Shown here: piece after piece, positions 49,294 to 58,263 of the stretch | How positions within the stretch are numbered: the stretch's first letter is position 1 | Layout: each line of letters opens with the position of its first letter | NCBI GenBank assembly: GCA_021776095.1 | Contig: JAJFGO010000122.1 | Location: 39,362-103,361, forward strand | Reading direction: 5' to 3' | Source of the DNA: Kiloniellaceae bacterium | Lineage (GTDB): Bacteria > Pseudomonadota > Alphaproteobacteria > Kiloniellales > J153 | DNA length: 64,000 bases | The notes under the pieces: model-generated | Database searches by the model: none | Seen by the model: the letters and a program-made list of their open reading frames with translations, nothing else | What the model was told of the DNA's origin: nothing | Made by a program: the position numbers and the translations under genes

Positions 49294-50774
49294 TCGCCGC
49301 TCATCTGCCAGCCTTGCAGATCGTGATCCCGCTGGCCGCGGCGCCGTTGTGCCTGTTGCTGCGCAAGGGCGACCTGGCTTGGGCCCTGTCCTTGCTGGTC
49401 AGCCTGATTGCGCTGGCGATCTCGGCTGTGCTGCTGTCGCAGGTTCTGGCCCACGGGCCGATCTCCTATGAGCTCGGCGGCTGGGCACCGCCCTGGGGCA
49501 TCGAATACCGGATCGATGTTCTGAATGCCTTCGTGCTCTTGATCGTCGCGGCGATCGGCGCGGTCACAATCCCTTACGCGCGGCGCAGTATCGCCGACGA
49601 ACTGCCAGAATCGCAACTCGGCGGGTTCTATACCGCGCTTTTGCTTTGCCTGACCGGCCTGCTCGGCGTAGCGATTACCGGCGACGCCTTCAACCTGTTC
49701 GTATTCCTGGAGATTTCCTCGCTGTCGTCCTATGTGCTGATCGCCATGGGCCGCGACCGGCGGGCTTTGACCGCCGCGTTCCAATACCTGGTCATGGGCA
49801 CCATCGGCGCGACCTTTATCGTGATCGGCATCGGCCTGCTGTACATGGCAACCGGTACCTTGAACATGGCCGACCTGGGCGCGCGCATCCCAGCGCTGGG
49901 CGCGAACCGGACGATCATCGTCGCCTTCGCCTTCCTGACCGTCGGCGCGACCCTTAAGCTGGCGTTGTTTCCGCTGCACTTCTGGCTGCCGAATGCTTAT
50001 GCCTACGCGCCCTCCGCGGTAACCGCGTTTCTGGCCGCCACGGCAACCAAGGTCTCGATCTACATCCTGCTGCGGTTCTTTTACACGATCTTCGGTCCAG
50101 CTTTTCAGGCCGAGGATTTGACCCTGCACAGCCTGTTCATCCCCCTGGCGGTGATCGCGGTCCTGGTTTGCTCAACGGTCGCCATCTTCCAAATCAACGT
50201 GAAACGCATGCTGGCCTATTCCAGCATCGCGCAGATCGGCTACATGATGATCGGCGTCAGCTTCGACACGGTGACCGGCCTGACCGCCGGTATGGTCCAC
50301 CTGTTCAATCACGCGGTCATCAAGGGCGGCTTGTTCATGGCGCTGGGCTGTATCGTTCTGCGGGTCGGCACCTGCCAGATCGACGACCTGGCCGGCCTGG
50401 GCCGGCGCATGCCCCTAACTATGTTCGCCTTCGTGCTCGGCGGCCTCAGCCTGATTGGCGTACCTTTAACCGCCGGCTTCATCAGCAAGTGGTACCTGGT
50501 CCAAGCGGCGATCGAACTGGACGATTGGGTGGTGGCCGCAGCGATCCTGGGCGGCTCCTTGCTGGCGGTGATTTACGTCTGGCGTGTGGTCGAGTCGGCC
50601 TATTTGCGCCCCGCACCCGAGAATGCGCCGGATGAGGTCAGCGAAGCGCCATGGTCCATGTTGGTCCCGACCTACATTCTGATCGGCGCCAGTATCTACT
50701 TCGGCGTTGAGACCTCGCTCAACGTGGGCGTGGCGCGCGCGGCGGCTCAGTTCCTTCTGGGAGGCGCCGGATGA
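49290..50774 (+). CDS. mrpD: Mrp-type antiporter subunit D (first NuoL/M/N-like subunit)
   Basis: A 494-residue, 14-helix proton-channel protein of the NuoL/M/N family. The key proton-pathway residues are visible: the Glu in VFLEISSLSSYVL (TM5, about 137) and the Lys in TLKLALFPLHFWLP (TM7, about 223), with a further Lys in HAVIKGGLFMA. The start is GTG. It overlaps mrpC by four bases. It is the first of three such subunits here; a canonical Mrp complex has two (A and D), so this operon has an extra one. Proton/cation exchange coupled to Na+ or K+ is the expected activity. Confidence 0.9.
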   Translation: MIAAHLPALQIVIPLAAAPLCLLLRKGDLAWALSLLVSLIALAISAVLLSQVLAHGPISYELGGWAPPWGIEYRIDVLNAFVLLIVAAIGAVTIPYARRSIADELPESQLGGFYTALLLCLTGLLGVAITGDAFNLFVFLEISSLSSYVLIAMGRDRRALTAAFQYLVMGTIGATFIVIGIGLLYMATGTLNMADLGARIPALGANRTIIVAFAFLTVGATLKLALFPLHFWLPNAYAYAPSAVTAFLAATATKVSIYILLRFFYTIFGPAFQAEDLTLHSLFIPLAVIAVLVCSTVAIFQINVKRMLAYSSIAQIGYMMIGVSFDTVTGLTAGMVHLFNHAVIKGGLFMALGCIVLRVGTCQIDDLAGLGRRMPLTMFAFVLGGLSLIGVPLTAGFISKWYLVQAAIELDDWVVAAAILGGSLLAVIYVWRVVESAYLRPAPENAPDEVSEAPWSMLVPTYILIGASIYFGVETSLNVGVARAAAQFLLGGAG

Positions 50775-52282
50775 GCGGCAGTGCGGCGATCCTGCTGTCG
50801 ATCCTGATCCCCTTGGTCGGGGCCGGATTGATCGCGCTCAACGGGCGCAACCCGAACCTACGCGAAGCCGTGACCCTGGGCACCGCCGCCCTGCTGTTCA
50901 TCGTTGTCCTGACGCTCTTGCCCGAGGTCAGCGCCGGGGGCCGGCCGCAAGCCACCCTGATCGAGATGCTGCCCGGCCTGCCGCTGGCCTTTGAGGTCGA
51001 GCCCCTGGGCATGCTCTTCGGTTTGGTCGCCGCCGGCCTGTGGATCGTCAATTCGGTCTATTCGATCGGCTACATGCGTGGCAACAACGAGAAAAACCAG
51101 ACCCGGTTCTACGTCTGCTTCGCGGTCGCCATCTCCAGCGCCATGGGCATCGCTTTCGCCGGCAACATGATGACCCTGTTCGTGTTCTACGAGGTGCTGA
51201 CGCTCTGCACCTATCCGCTGGTTACCCACAAAGGCAACGAGGACGCGCGGCGCGGCGGACGGACCTATCTGGGCATCCTGTTGTCGACCTCGATCGGCCT
51301 GCAATTGCTAGCGATCCTGTGGACTTGGCAGGTCGCCGGAACCCTGGACTTCACCGAAGGCGGAATCCTCAGCGGCAAGGCCTCCGGTGCGGTGGTTGGT
51401 ATCCTGCTGCTGCTCTATATGTACGGCATCGGCAAGGCGGCCTTGATGCCGTTCCACCGCTGGCTGCCGGCGGCCATGGTCGCGCCGACCCCGGTCAGCG
51501 CGTTGCTGCATGCGGTGGCGGTGGTCAAGGCGGGCGTCTTCACGGTCATGAAGGTCGCCGTCTATATCTTCGGCATCGACCTGCTCCGCGACACCGGGCA
51601 CGGCCAGTGGCTCGCCTACATCGCGGCGGCGACGATCCTGATCGCCTCTCTGGTTGCCTTGACCAAAGACAACCTGAAGGCCCGGCTGGCCTATTCGACC
51701 GTCAGCCAGCTCTCCTACATCGTGCTGGGCGCGGCCTTGGCCAGTTCCTGGAGCGTGATCGGCGGCAGCATGCACATCGCCATGCACGCCATGGGCAAGA
51801 TCACCTTGTTCTTTTGCGCGGGGGCGATCTACACGGCGACCCACAAGACCGAGATCAGTCAGATGGACGGTCTGGGCAGAGTCATGCCCTTCACCTATGC
51901 CGCCTTCCTGATCGGTGCTTTGAGTATCATCGGCCTGCCGCCCCTGGGCGGCTCCTGGAGTAAATGGTATTTGGCGCTCGGCGCGGCGGAGAGCGACCAG
52001 ATCGTGATGATCGCCGTGCTCATGATCAGCTCCCTGTTGAACGTCGCCTATTTGATGCCCATCGCGGCCCGGGGATTTTTCCTGCCGGCGCCGCACAGCC
52101 CAACGCTCGGCGAACCGCATGCGGCCTCTGTGGGCGCGGCGGCCGCGCCCCAGACCCGGGGGATACGCGAGGCGCCCATGTTCTGCGTCGTGCCGCTGTG
52201 TCTGACCGCACTCGGCTGCGTGGCGCTGTTCTTCTTCGCCGACCCCTTGTACCGGCTGCTCGAGCCGATCGCGACGCCCTGA
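50771..52282 (+). CDS. Mrp-type antiporter subunit, second NuoL/M/N-like
   Basis: A 503-residue proton-channel protein. The Glu/Lys pair is in FVFYEVLTLCTYPLV (TM5, about 142) and GIGKAALMPFHRWLP (TM7, about 225), followed by HAMGKITLFFCAG. It starts with an ATG overlapping mrpD by four bases. The likeness is to MrpD/HyfB/MbhH-type subunits. The C-terminal 50 residues include an Ala-rich loop and a last helix. Together with the first and third such subunits it makes an expanded antiporter. Confidence 0.88.
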   Translation: MSGSAAILLSILIPLVGAGLIALNGRNPNLREAVTLGTAALLFIVVLTLLPEVSAGGRPQATLIEMLPGLPLAFEVEPLGMLFGLVAAGLWIVNSVYSIGYMRGNNEKNQTRFYVCFAVAISSAMGIAFAGNMMTLFVFYEVLTLCTYPLVTHKGNEDARRGGRTYLGILLSTSIGLQLLAILWTWQVAGTLDFTEGGILSGKASGAVVGILLLLYMYGIGKAALMPFHRWLPAAMVAPTPVSALLHAVAVVKAGVFTVMKVAVYIFGIDLLRDTGHGQWLAYIAAATILIASLVALTKDNLKARLAYSTVSQLSYIVLGAALASSWSVIGGSMHIAMHAMGKITLFFCAGAIYTATHKTEISQMDGLGRVMPFTYAAFLIGALSIIGLPPLGGSWSKWYLALGAAESDQIVMIAVLMISSLLNVAYLMPIAARGFFLPAPHSPTLGEPHAASVGAAAAPQTRGIREAPMFCVVPLCLTALGCVALFFFADPLYRLLEPIATP

Positions 52283-52292
52283 GGACACGGCC

Positions 52293-52565
52293 ATGGACGA
52301 ACCGCACGATCGACCCGAAACCGAATCGCAAAAACCCTGGATGTACCGGCGAGCCGTCATCAACGGCGTGTTCTGGGGCCTGCTCGTGGTCTGTGTCCTG
52401 CTCGGCCTGGCCGACCTGGTCTATCACCGCCACACGGTCTTCGCCTTCGAGGCGTTCCCGGGGATTTACGGAATTTTCGGGTTCATCTCCTGCATTTTCA
52501 TTGTTTTCGCTGGAATCGGGCTGCGTAAGCTGATCATGCGGGACGAGGACTACTACGATGACTAA
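52293..52565 (+). CDS. Small membrane protein of the Mrp-type operon (90 aa)
   Basis: A 90-residue protein with two helices (INGVFWGLLVVCVLLGLADL and YGIFGFISCIFIVFAGIGL) and charged ends (MDEPHDRPETESQKPW and LRKLIMRDEDYYDD). It does not match a Mrp subunit family that I know. Position in the operon, 10 bases after the second NuoL-like gene and overlapping the third by 8 bases, implies it is made with the complex and may be an assembly or structural subunit. Confidence 0.75.
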   Translation: MDEPHDRPETESQKPWMYRRAVINGVFWGLLVVCVLLGLADLVYHRHTVFAFEAFPGIYGIFGFISCIFIVFAGIGLRKLIMRDEDYYDD

Positions 52566-54246
52566 CCTCTCTCCAGGCTTGATCTTGGTGATCGGCGGCC
52601 TGCTGATCCCGCTGATCCACGGGCGCGCGCGGCAGATCTTCATGCTCGCGCTGCCGGTCTTGGGCGCGATTCAACTGTTCGGCCTGGACCACGGCCTGCA
52701 CGGCCAGGTCGCGATCTTCGACTACACCCTGACCTTCGTGCGCGCCGACAAACTGAGCCTGATTTTCGGCACGATCTTCCTGATCGCCAGCTTCTACAAC
52801 ACGATCTACAGCCTGCACGACAACGATACCATGCAGCAGGTCGCGGCCCCGGTGTATGCGGGCGCGGCGATCGGGGCGGTTTTCGCCGGCGACCTGATCA
52901 CGCTGTTCGTGTTCTGGGAATTGACCGCGATCTCCTCGGTTTTCTTGATCTGGGCACGGCGCACCGCTCGGGCCTACATCGTCGGCCTGCGCTATCTGAT
53001 CATCCAGGTGGGCTCCGGCGTCATACTCTTGGCCGGAGTCATCCTCTACGCGCAGAAAACCGGTTCGATCGCCTTCGACCACATCGGACTCTCCGATTTG
53101 GCCTCCTGGTTGATCCTGATCGCCTTCGGCATCAAGGCGGCCTTCCCCTTCCTGCACAACTGGCTGCAAGACGCCTATCCGGAATCGACCGTGACCGGCA
53201 CGGTGGTGCTATCGGCCTTCACCACGAAGCTGGCGGTCTATGCCCTGGCGCGCGGCTATGCCGGGACCGAGATGCTGATCTACGTCGGCATCGTCATGAC
53301 CGCCTTCCCGGTGTTCTTCGCGGTGATCGAGAACGACCTGCGCCGGGTGCTCGCCTACAGCCTGAACAATCAGGTCGGCTTCATGGTCGCCGGGATAGGC
53401 GTCGGCAGCGCGCTCGCCCTCAACGGCGCGGTCGCCCATGCCTTCGTTCACATTATCTACAAGTCGCTTCTGTTCATGAGTATGGGCGCGGTGCTGCACC
53501 GCACCGGCACGATCAAGGCCTCCGAGTTGGGCGGGCTTTATCGCTCCATGCCGATCACCACCGTGTTCTGCATCATCGGCGCCGCCTCGATCTCGGCCTT
53601 TCCGCTGTTCAGCGGCTTCATCGCCAAGTCGCTCACCCTTTCGGCGACCGCCGAGGGCGGCTACGTGGTTGCCTGGATCGTCTTGGTCTTCGCCTCCGCC
53701 GGCGTACTCCACCATTCGGGGATCAAGATCCCCTACTTCGCCTTTTTCGCGCACGATAGCGGCCTGCGCTGCAAGGAAGCCCCGGCCAACATGCTGATCG
53801 CCATGGCGATTCCGGCCTTCCTGTGTATCGCGGTCGGAGTCTATCCGGACCCGCTTTACGCCATTCTGCCGTTCCCGGTGGATTACCAGCCATATACGAC
53901 TAGCCATGTGTTGTCGCAATTCCAACTCGTGCTCTTTTCCTGCCTGGCCTTTGCGGTGTTGTGGCGCACCGGCCTCTATCCGCCGGAAATGCGTTCGACT
54001 AACCTCAACACGGATTGGATTTATCGCAAGGCGCTACCAACCCTGGTGCGCTGGCTGATGCAGGTTGGCGGCGAGATACGGCGTGGTGTTCTGTTCCGGG
54101 CCGAAACCCGCCTGGAGCGCTTTATCAAGCAAGTCTATCGCCACCACGGTCCCGACGGTATCATGGCACGGACCTGGCTCACCGGGCACACGGTGCTCGC
54201 TGTCGCGCTGCTCTTGGGCGGCTATCTGCTACTGTATTTCATCTAG
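52558..54246 (+). CDS. Mrp-type antiporter subunit, third NuoL/M/N-like
   Basis: A 562-residue, multi-helix proton-channel subunit. Key residues: the Glu in FVFWELTAISSVFLIW (TM5) and the Lys in FGIKAAFPFLHNWLQDAY (TM7), with HIIYKSLLFMSM later. The C-terminal 100 residues carry an additional amphipathic segment (KALPTLVRWLMQVGGEIRRG) and a last helix. It is the last gene of the operon, ending seven bases before a convergent gene on the other strand. Homologues are annotated as Na+/H+ antiporter subunit D family. Confidence 0.88.
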   Translation: MTNLSPGLILVIGGLLIPLIHGRARQIFMLALPVLGAIQLFGLDHGLHGQVAIFDYTLTFVRADKLSLIFGTIFLIASFYNTIYSLHDNDTMQQVAAPVYAGAAIGAVFAGDLITLFVFWELTAISSVFLIWARRTARAYIVGLRYLIIQVGSGVILLAGVILYAQKTGSIAFDHIGLSDLASWLILIAFGIKAAFPFLHNWLQDAYPESTVTGTVVLSAFTTKLAVYALARGYAGTEMLIYVGIVMTAFPVFFAVIENDLRRVLAYSLNNQVGFMVAGIGVGSALALNGAVAHAFVHIIYKSLLFMSMGAVLHRTGTIKASELGGLYRSMPITTVFCIIGAASISAFPLFSGFIAKSLTLSATAEGGYVVAWIVLVFASAGVLHHSGIKIPYFAFFAHDSGLRCKEAPANMLIAMAIPAFLCIAVGVYPDPLYAILPFPVDYQPYTTSHVLSQFQLVLFSCLAFAVLWRTGLYPPEMRSTNLNTDWIYRKALPTLVRWLMQVGGEIRRGVLFRAETRLERFIKQVYRHHGPDGIMARTWLTGHTVLAVALLLGGYLLLYFI

Positions 54247-54253
54247 GAGCGCG

Positions 54254-54487
54254 CTAGACCTCGTCGCGCTCGCGGCCCAGGCTCATCACGCTGATCCCCA
54301 TGGCGGCCGAGCCGAAGGTCACCGCCAGGCCGAAAAAAAGCAGGGCGAGAAAGAGCCAACCGCTTTCGTCCGCTCCGGCCAGGCGGCGCAGGCCGCCGAC
54401 GTCGGCGGCGATCAGCAATCCCCCGAAAACCAAGGCCGCCAGTAAGCCGACCACCGCGTGGCGCACGAGAAAGCGCACGGCGGTCAT
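54254..54487 (-). CDS. Small two-helix membrane protein (77 aa)
   Basis: A 77-residue protein with two membrane helices: HAVVGLLAALVFGGLLIAAD and WLFLALLFFGLAVTFGSAAM. The start MTAVRFLVRH is conserved among similar short alphaproteobacterial proteins. Function unknown. It starts 33 bases after the stop of the CinA-like gene on the same strand, so it is probably co-transcribed. It ends only seven bases from the end of the antiporter operon on the other strand, so the two transcripts converge. An earlier in-frame codon near 54526 is possible. Confidence 0.7.
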   Translation of the reverse strand: MTAVRFLVRHAVVGLLAALVFGGLLIAADVGGLRRLAGADESGWLFLALLFFGLAVTFGSAAMGISVMSLGRERDEV

Positions 54488-54519
54488 GTCGCTGCGCCGG
54501 CCGATGGCGCGCGGCGCAT

Positions 54520-55296
54520 TCAAGTGGCACCGCCCTCGTTCGGGAGGTCTTGGTCCCACTCCCCGCCGCCGCCCAGGGCCTTCACGAGGTCGTCCAATTC
54601 GCCGGCCGCGGCTGTCAGGCGCGCCGGATCGGCCGCCCGCAAAACCAGGCGGGTGCCGATGTTGCCTTGCCTGTTAAAGGGATAGCTGCCCATTTCGACA
54701 TCCGGGTAGGTGTCTTGCAGGGCGCCCAGGTCCTTGGCGACCCGGCCCTCCGGCAGGGTCACCGTGATCGAGCGCGACAGCAGGGGCTGACCGCCGACCA
54801 GGCGGTGCACGATGCCCTCGAACATGGCCTGCATAATCTGGGGAATGCCGGCCATGACAAAGACATTCTCGATTTGAAAGCCGGGCGCGGTGCTGACCGG
54901 ATTATCGATCAGCTGCGCGCCTTCCGGAGTATGCGCCATGCGCAGCCGGGCCTCGTTGAGCTGACCGGGCGGATAGTGCGCCTGCAGCCGTGCGTGCGCC
55001 TCCGGATGCAAACTCAGCGGCAGCCCAAAGGCCTTAGCCACGCAGGACGACGTGATGTCGTCATGAGTCGGCCCGATCCCACCGGTGGTGAAGACGTAGT
55101 CGAAGGTGGTGCGCACCGTGTTCAGGGTGTCCACGACGACCGCCTCGATATCGGGAATCACCCGAGCCTCGGTCAAGCGGATGCCAATATCGTTCAGGCG
55201 CCGGCCGAGAAACGCCAGATTAGCATCCTGGGTGCGCCCCGAGAGGATCTCGTTACCGATGATCAGCAGGCAGGCAGTGACCGTTTTGTCGGGCAT
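54520..55296 (-). CDS. CinA N-terminal-type molybdopterin-binding protein
   Basis: A 258-residue protein of the CinA N-terminal (MoaB/MogA-like, COG1058) family. It has the fold hallmark LIIGNEILSGRTQDAN and the DYVFTTGGIGPTHDDIT phosphate-binding motif. It lacks the C-terminal nicotinamide-mononucleotide deamidase domain of full CinA, which is normal in Alphaproteobacteria. In such proteins the activity proposed is ADP-ribose or nucleotide pyrophosphatase. Starting ATG 55296. It is followed by a small membrane protein. Confidence 0.88.
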   Translation of the reverse strand: MPDKTVTACLLIIGNEILSGRTQDANLAFLGRRLNDIGIRLTEARVIPDIEAVVVDTLNTVRTTFDYVFTTGGIGPTHDDITSSCVAKAFGLPLSLHPEAHARLQAHYPPGQLNEARLRMAHTPEGAQLIDNPVSTAPGFQIENVFVMAGIPQIMQAMFEGIVHRLVGGQPLLSRSITVTLPEGRVAKDLGALQDTYPDVEMGSYPFNRQGNIGTRLVLRAADPARLTAAAGELDDLVKALGGGGEWDQDLPNEGGAT

Positions 55297-55303
55297 CGGC
55301 GCG

Positions 55304-55792
55304 CTATTGCTTCCGGTAGCCCTTGTCGCGCATGCAGTCGGAATACAGGCTGGCCCGCCGGTTCTTGCGCTCGAACTGGTTCATCCGCTGGCTCAGGTCT
55401 GTCACGCCCAGACCACTGGGAAACACCTCGAAGGCCGCACCGCTATCGGATTCGATCCGCTCGTCGTGGGCGATCTGGGCCAGGGCGTAATTATGGCAGG
55501 ATTCAAGGTCCTCACGGTATTGTGTACTGGTCACGCCGGTCTTTTGCCACTGCGGATACCCAGGCACCGTCGCCGGAGCGGTGCTTGCCGCAGGCGCCGT
55601 CACAGGCGCAGATGTGGGCGGCGGCACGGCCTCCGTGGCGCGCGGGCTAGCCCGCTGGGCGCACGCGGCCATGGCAAAACCGACCAGGGCCAGAATGAGC
55701 AGTCGCCTCGCGATCGGGGCCGCCCGGGGTAAGATTCGGGCCGTGGACGGGATCGAAGCGGAAGATGGAACCGGGTGCAGTCGTGCGTGCAA
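55304..55792 (-). CDS. Predicted lipoprotein of unknown function (162 aa)
   Basis: A 162-residue protein with a long basic leader and lipobox ILALVGFAMAAC (Cys about residue 44). The mature part has a Pro/Ala/Thr-rich spacer and a C-terminal domain with a pair of cysteines (DLESCHNYALAQIAHDERI and SLYSDCMRDKGYRKQ), probably a disulfide. No ATG or GTG precedes the signal, and the frame starts with TTG 55792, which has an AAGG eight bases upstream. The family is not known to me. The gene ends eight bases before the CinA-like start, so they form one unit. Confidence 0.7.
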   Translation of the reverse strand: MHARLHPVPSSASIPSTARILPRAAPIARRLLILALVGFAMAACAQRASPRATEAVPPPTSAPVTAPAASTAPATVPGYPQWQKTGVTSTQYREDLESCHNYALAQIAHDERIESDSGAAFEVFPSGLGVTDLSQRMNQFERKNRRASLYSDCMRDKGYRKQ

Positions 55793-55959
55793 GATTTTGG
55801 CCTTATCGGTCGAGGAAAACGAATTGTACCGGAATGCGACCCTGTAAAACTGCGTCGCGAACCGCTAAGTTGCAAGCCCCTAGCCCAGCCTGGGCACCTC
55901 CACCAGGGGTGCGGCCCGGGGCGATTGAAAGCCGGCGCATCACAGGCTAACTACGAGCC

Positions 55960-56661
55960 ATGGATTTCCCCGACCCCCTGCGGCGCGGCCGGCTTTTGCG
56001 CCGCTACAAACGCTTTCTGGCCGATATAGAGCTCGAGGGCGGCGAAACCGTGGTGGCGCATTGCGCCAATCCGGGCTCGATGATGGGGCTGGCCGAACCG
56101 GGCAGCGAAGTTTGGTTGTCCCCGGCCCGAAATCCGGCCCGAAAACTGCGGTGGTCCTGGGAATTGGCGACCGCCGGCGGGCATCTGGTCGGAATCAATA
56201 CCGGGCATCCCAATGGCGTGGTCGCGGCCGCCATCGAGGCCGGCCAGGTGCCTGAACTGGCCGGCTACACGAGCCTACGCCGCGAGGTGCGCTATGGCGA
56301 GAACAGCCGGATCGACATCCTGCTGGAAGGTGCCGGGCGCCCGCCCTGCTACGTGGAAGTCAAGAACGTGACCCTGAAACGGGGCCCGGAGGCGGCGGAA
56401 TTCCCCGATTCCGTAACCGCCCGGGGCACCAAGCACCTGAACGAGCTGGCCACCATGGCCGGCGCCGGGGCGCGGGCGCTCATGTTCTACCTGGTCCAGC
56501 GGGCCGATTGCAGCCGCCTGGAAGTTGCCGCGGACATCGATCCCGCGTATGACAAAGCCCTGCGCGCAGCGCTCGCCCAAGGGGTTGAAGCCTTGTGCTA
56601 CAATTGTGCGCTAAGCCCCACCGCCATCGAACTGGATCGCCGCCTGCCGCTGGCGATCTAA
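55960..56661 (+). CDS. sfsA: Sugar fermentation stimulation protein SfsA
   Basis: A 233-residue SfsA protein. Hallmarks are the RGRLLRRYKRFLADIEL start, VVAHCANPGSMMGLAEPG (about 30-50), the SRIDILLE segment, and VEVKNVTLKRG (about 130), an Asp-Glu-Lys pattern like PD-(D/E)XK nucleases. SfsA binds DNA in E. coli, but its role is not well understood. It is 30 bases before map, so likely in the same operon. Confidence 0.92.
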   Translation: MDFPDPLRRGRLLRRYKRFLADIELEGGETVVAHCANPGSMMGLAEPGSEVWLSPARNPARKLRWSWELATAGGHLVGINTGHPNGVVAAAIEAGQVPELAGYTSLRREVRYGENSRIDILLEGAGRPPCYVEVKNVTLKRGPEAAEFPDSVTARGTKHLNELATMAGAGARALMFYLVQRADCSRLEVAADIDPAYDKALRAALAQGVEALCYNCALSPTAIELDRRLPLAI

Positions 56662-56691
56662 GACCAAGTCTGCAAGAACGGAACCGGAAGT

Positions 56692-57519
56692 ATGGGACAA
56701 GGCCAGCCCGCGAAAGATTTCGACGCCGAAGCCAACAGTATCGTGATCCACGGGTCCGCGGACTTCGACAGCATGCGCCGGGCCGGGCAACTGGCGGCGC
56801 AGACTCTCGACTACATCACCCCCCATGTCGGGCCCGGGGTGACCACGGAAGAATTGGATCGCCTGTGCCACGACTATATCGTCGGCCATAATGCCGTACC
56901 CGCACCCTTGAACTACCGCGGCTTTCCCAAATCGATCTGCACCTCGATCAACCATGTGGTCTGCCACGGCATCCCCAGCGAGCGGAAGATCCTGCGCGAG
57001 GGCGATACCCTCAATATCGACGTGACCGTGATCCTGGACGGCTGGCACGGCGACACCAGCCGCATGTTCTTCGTCGGCCAAGTCGGCGTGAAAGCGCGCC
57101 GCCTGGTGGACGCGACCTACGACGCCATGATGCACGGCATCGAGGCGGTCCGCCCGGGCGCCACCCTGGGAGACGTCGGCCACGCAATTCAAAGCTTCGC
57201 CGAGGCGCAGCGATTCTCCGTGGTTCGGGATTTCTGCGGTCACGGCCTGGGCCGTATTTTCCACACCGCGCCCAGCGTGCTGCACTATGGCAAACCCGGC
57301 CAGGGTGTGGTTCTGCAGGAAGGCATGTTCTTCACGGTCGAGCCGATGATCAACGCCGGTCGCTACGACGTGAAGATCCTGGAGGATGGCTGGACCGCGG
57401 TGACACGCGACCGGTCGCTTTCGGCCCAGTTCGAGCACTCTATCGGTGTCACCGCCGAAGGGTTTGAAATCTTTACGCTCTCGCCCAAGGGCTGGCATCG
57501 CCCGCCCTACGGGGCCTAA
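56692..57519 (+). CDS. map: Type I methionine aminopeptidase
   Basis: A 275-residue methionyl aminopeptidase that removes the initiator Met of new proteins in the cytosol. The five metal ligands fall in the usual places: DVTVILDGWHGDTSRMF (two Asp, about 114 and 125), FCGHGLGRIFH (His, about 187), FTVEPMINAG (Glu, about 220) and SAQFEHSIGVT (Glu). The N-terminal INHVVCHGIP contributes the catalytic His. Length is normal. It sits between sfsA and radC on the same strand. Confidence 0.95.
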   Translation: MGQGQPAKDFDAEANSIVIHGSADFDSMRRAGQLAAQTLDYITPHVGPGVTTEELDRLCHDYIVGHNAVPAPLNYRGFPKSICTSINHVVCHGIPSERKILREGDTLNIDVTVILDGWHGDTSRMFFVGQVGVKARRLVDATYDAMMHGIEAVRPGATLGDVGHAIQSFAEAQRFSVVRDFCGHGLGRIFHTAPSVLHYGKPGQGVVLQEGMFFTVEPMINAGRYDVKILEDGWTAVTRDRSLSAQFEHSIGVTAEGFEIFTLSPKGWHRPPYGA

Positions 57520-57548
57520 GCCGGGCGGGCGATCGGCGGCGGGCGCGC

Positions 57549-58235
57549 ATGGGCGCGGACAAAGCACCGCATTATCTCGGCCACCGCGAGCGCTTGCGCC
57601 GCCGCCTGCTCGACAGGGGCGCCGAATCGCTGGCCGATCACGAGATCATCGAATACCTGCTGTTCGGCGCGCGGCCCCGCGGCGATACCAAGCCCCTGGC
57701 CAAAGCCCTGATCGCGCGCTTTGGCAACCTGGCCGGGGTGCTCAGCGCCAGCCCGCGCGAACTGGCGACGGTTGACGGTGTCGGCGACGCCACGATCGCG
57801 GCGCTGAAGATCGTGCCGGAGGCGGCCCGGCGCATGGCCTTGGAAGAGATCATGGACCGGCCGGTCCTAAGCTCCTGGGACCAACTCTTGGCCTATTGCC
57901 GGATCGCCATGGGCCGGGAAAAGATCGAGCAGTTCCGCCTCCTCTTCCTGGACTCCAAGAACCGCCTGATCGCCGACGAAATGCAGCAGCGCGGTACGGT
58001 GGATCATACCCCGGTGTACCCGCGCGAGGTGATCAAGCGCGCCTTGGAGCTCGAGGCCTCGGCCCTGATCATGGTCCACAACCATCCCTCGGGGGACCCG
58101 ACCCCTTCGAAGGCGGACATCGCGATCACGCGGCAGGTCCGCACGGCGGCCGGGGAGCTCGGCATTAGCCTGCACGATCACATTGTGATCGGCCGCTCCG
58201 GCCATAACAGCTTCAAATCTTTGGGCCTGCTTTAG
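57549..58235 (+). CDS. radC: RadC-family JAB-domain protein
   Basis: A 228-residue RadC protein. N-terminal helix-hairpin-helix part: ELATVDGVGDATIAALK. C-terminal JAB/MPN metal-binding domain: ALIMVHNHPSGDPTPSKADI (His, His and Asp ligands), preceded by LFLDSKNRLIADE with Glu. The role in DNA repair is doubted in the literature, so only the family name is safe. It is 29 bases after map. A hairpin follows the stop. Confidence 0.93.
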   Translation: MGADKAPHYLGHRERLRRRLLDRGAESLADHEIIEYLLFGARPRGDTKPLAKALIARFGNLAGVLSASPRELATVDGVGDATIAALKIVPEAARRMALEEIMDRPVLSSWDQLLAYCRIAMGREKIEQFRLLFLDSKNRLIADEMQQRGTVDHTPVYPREVIKRALELEASALIMVHNHPSGDPTPSKADIAITRQVRTAAGELGISLHDHIVIGRSGHNSFKSLGLL

Positions 58236-58240
58236 ACTTC

Positions 58241-58263
58241 ATCCCCGCGCGCGAGCGCGGGAT
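58241..58263 (+). terminator. Hairpin after radC, possible terminator
   Basis: ATCCC-C-GCGC/GCGC-GGGAT (58241-58250 with 58255-58263) forms a nine-pair stem with a one-base bulge and a four-base loop, six bases after the radC stop. There is no T-run, so it is a weak intrinsic terminator or a transcript-end structure. Confidence 0.4.

Noticed and set aside
54550..55650. 366-codon plus-strand open frame antisense to the CinA-like and lipoprotein genes
   Set aside because: It spans two recognised minus-strand genes and their spacer without a family match.
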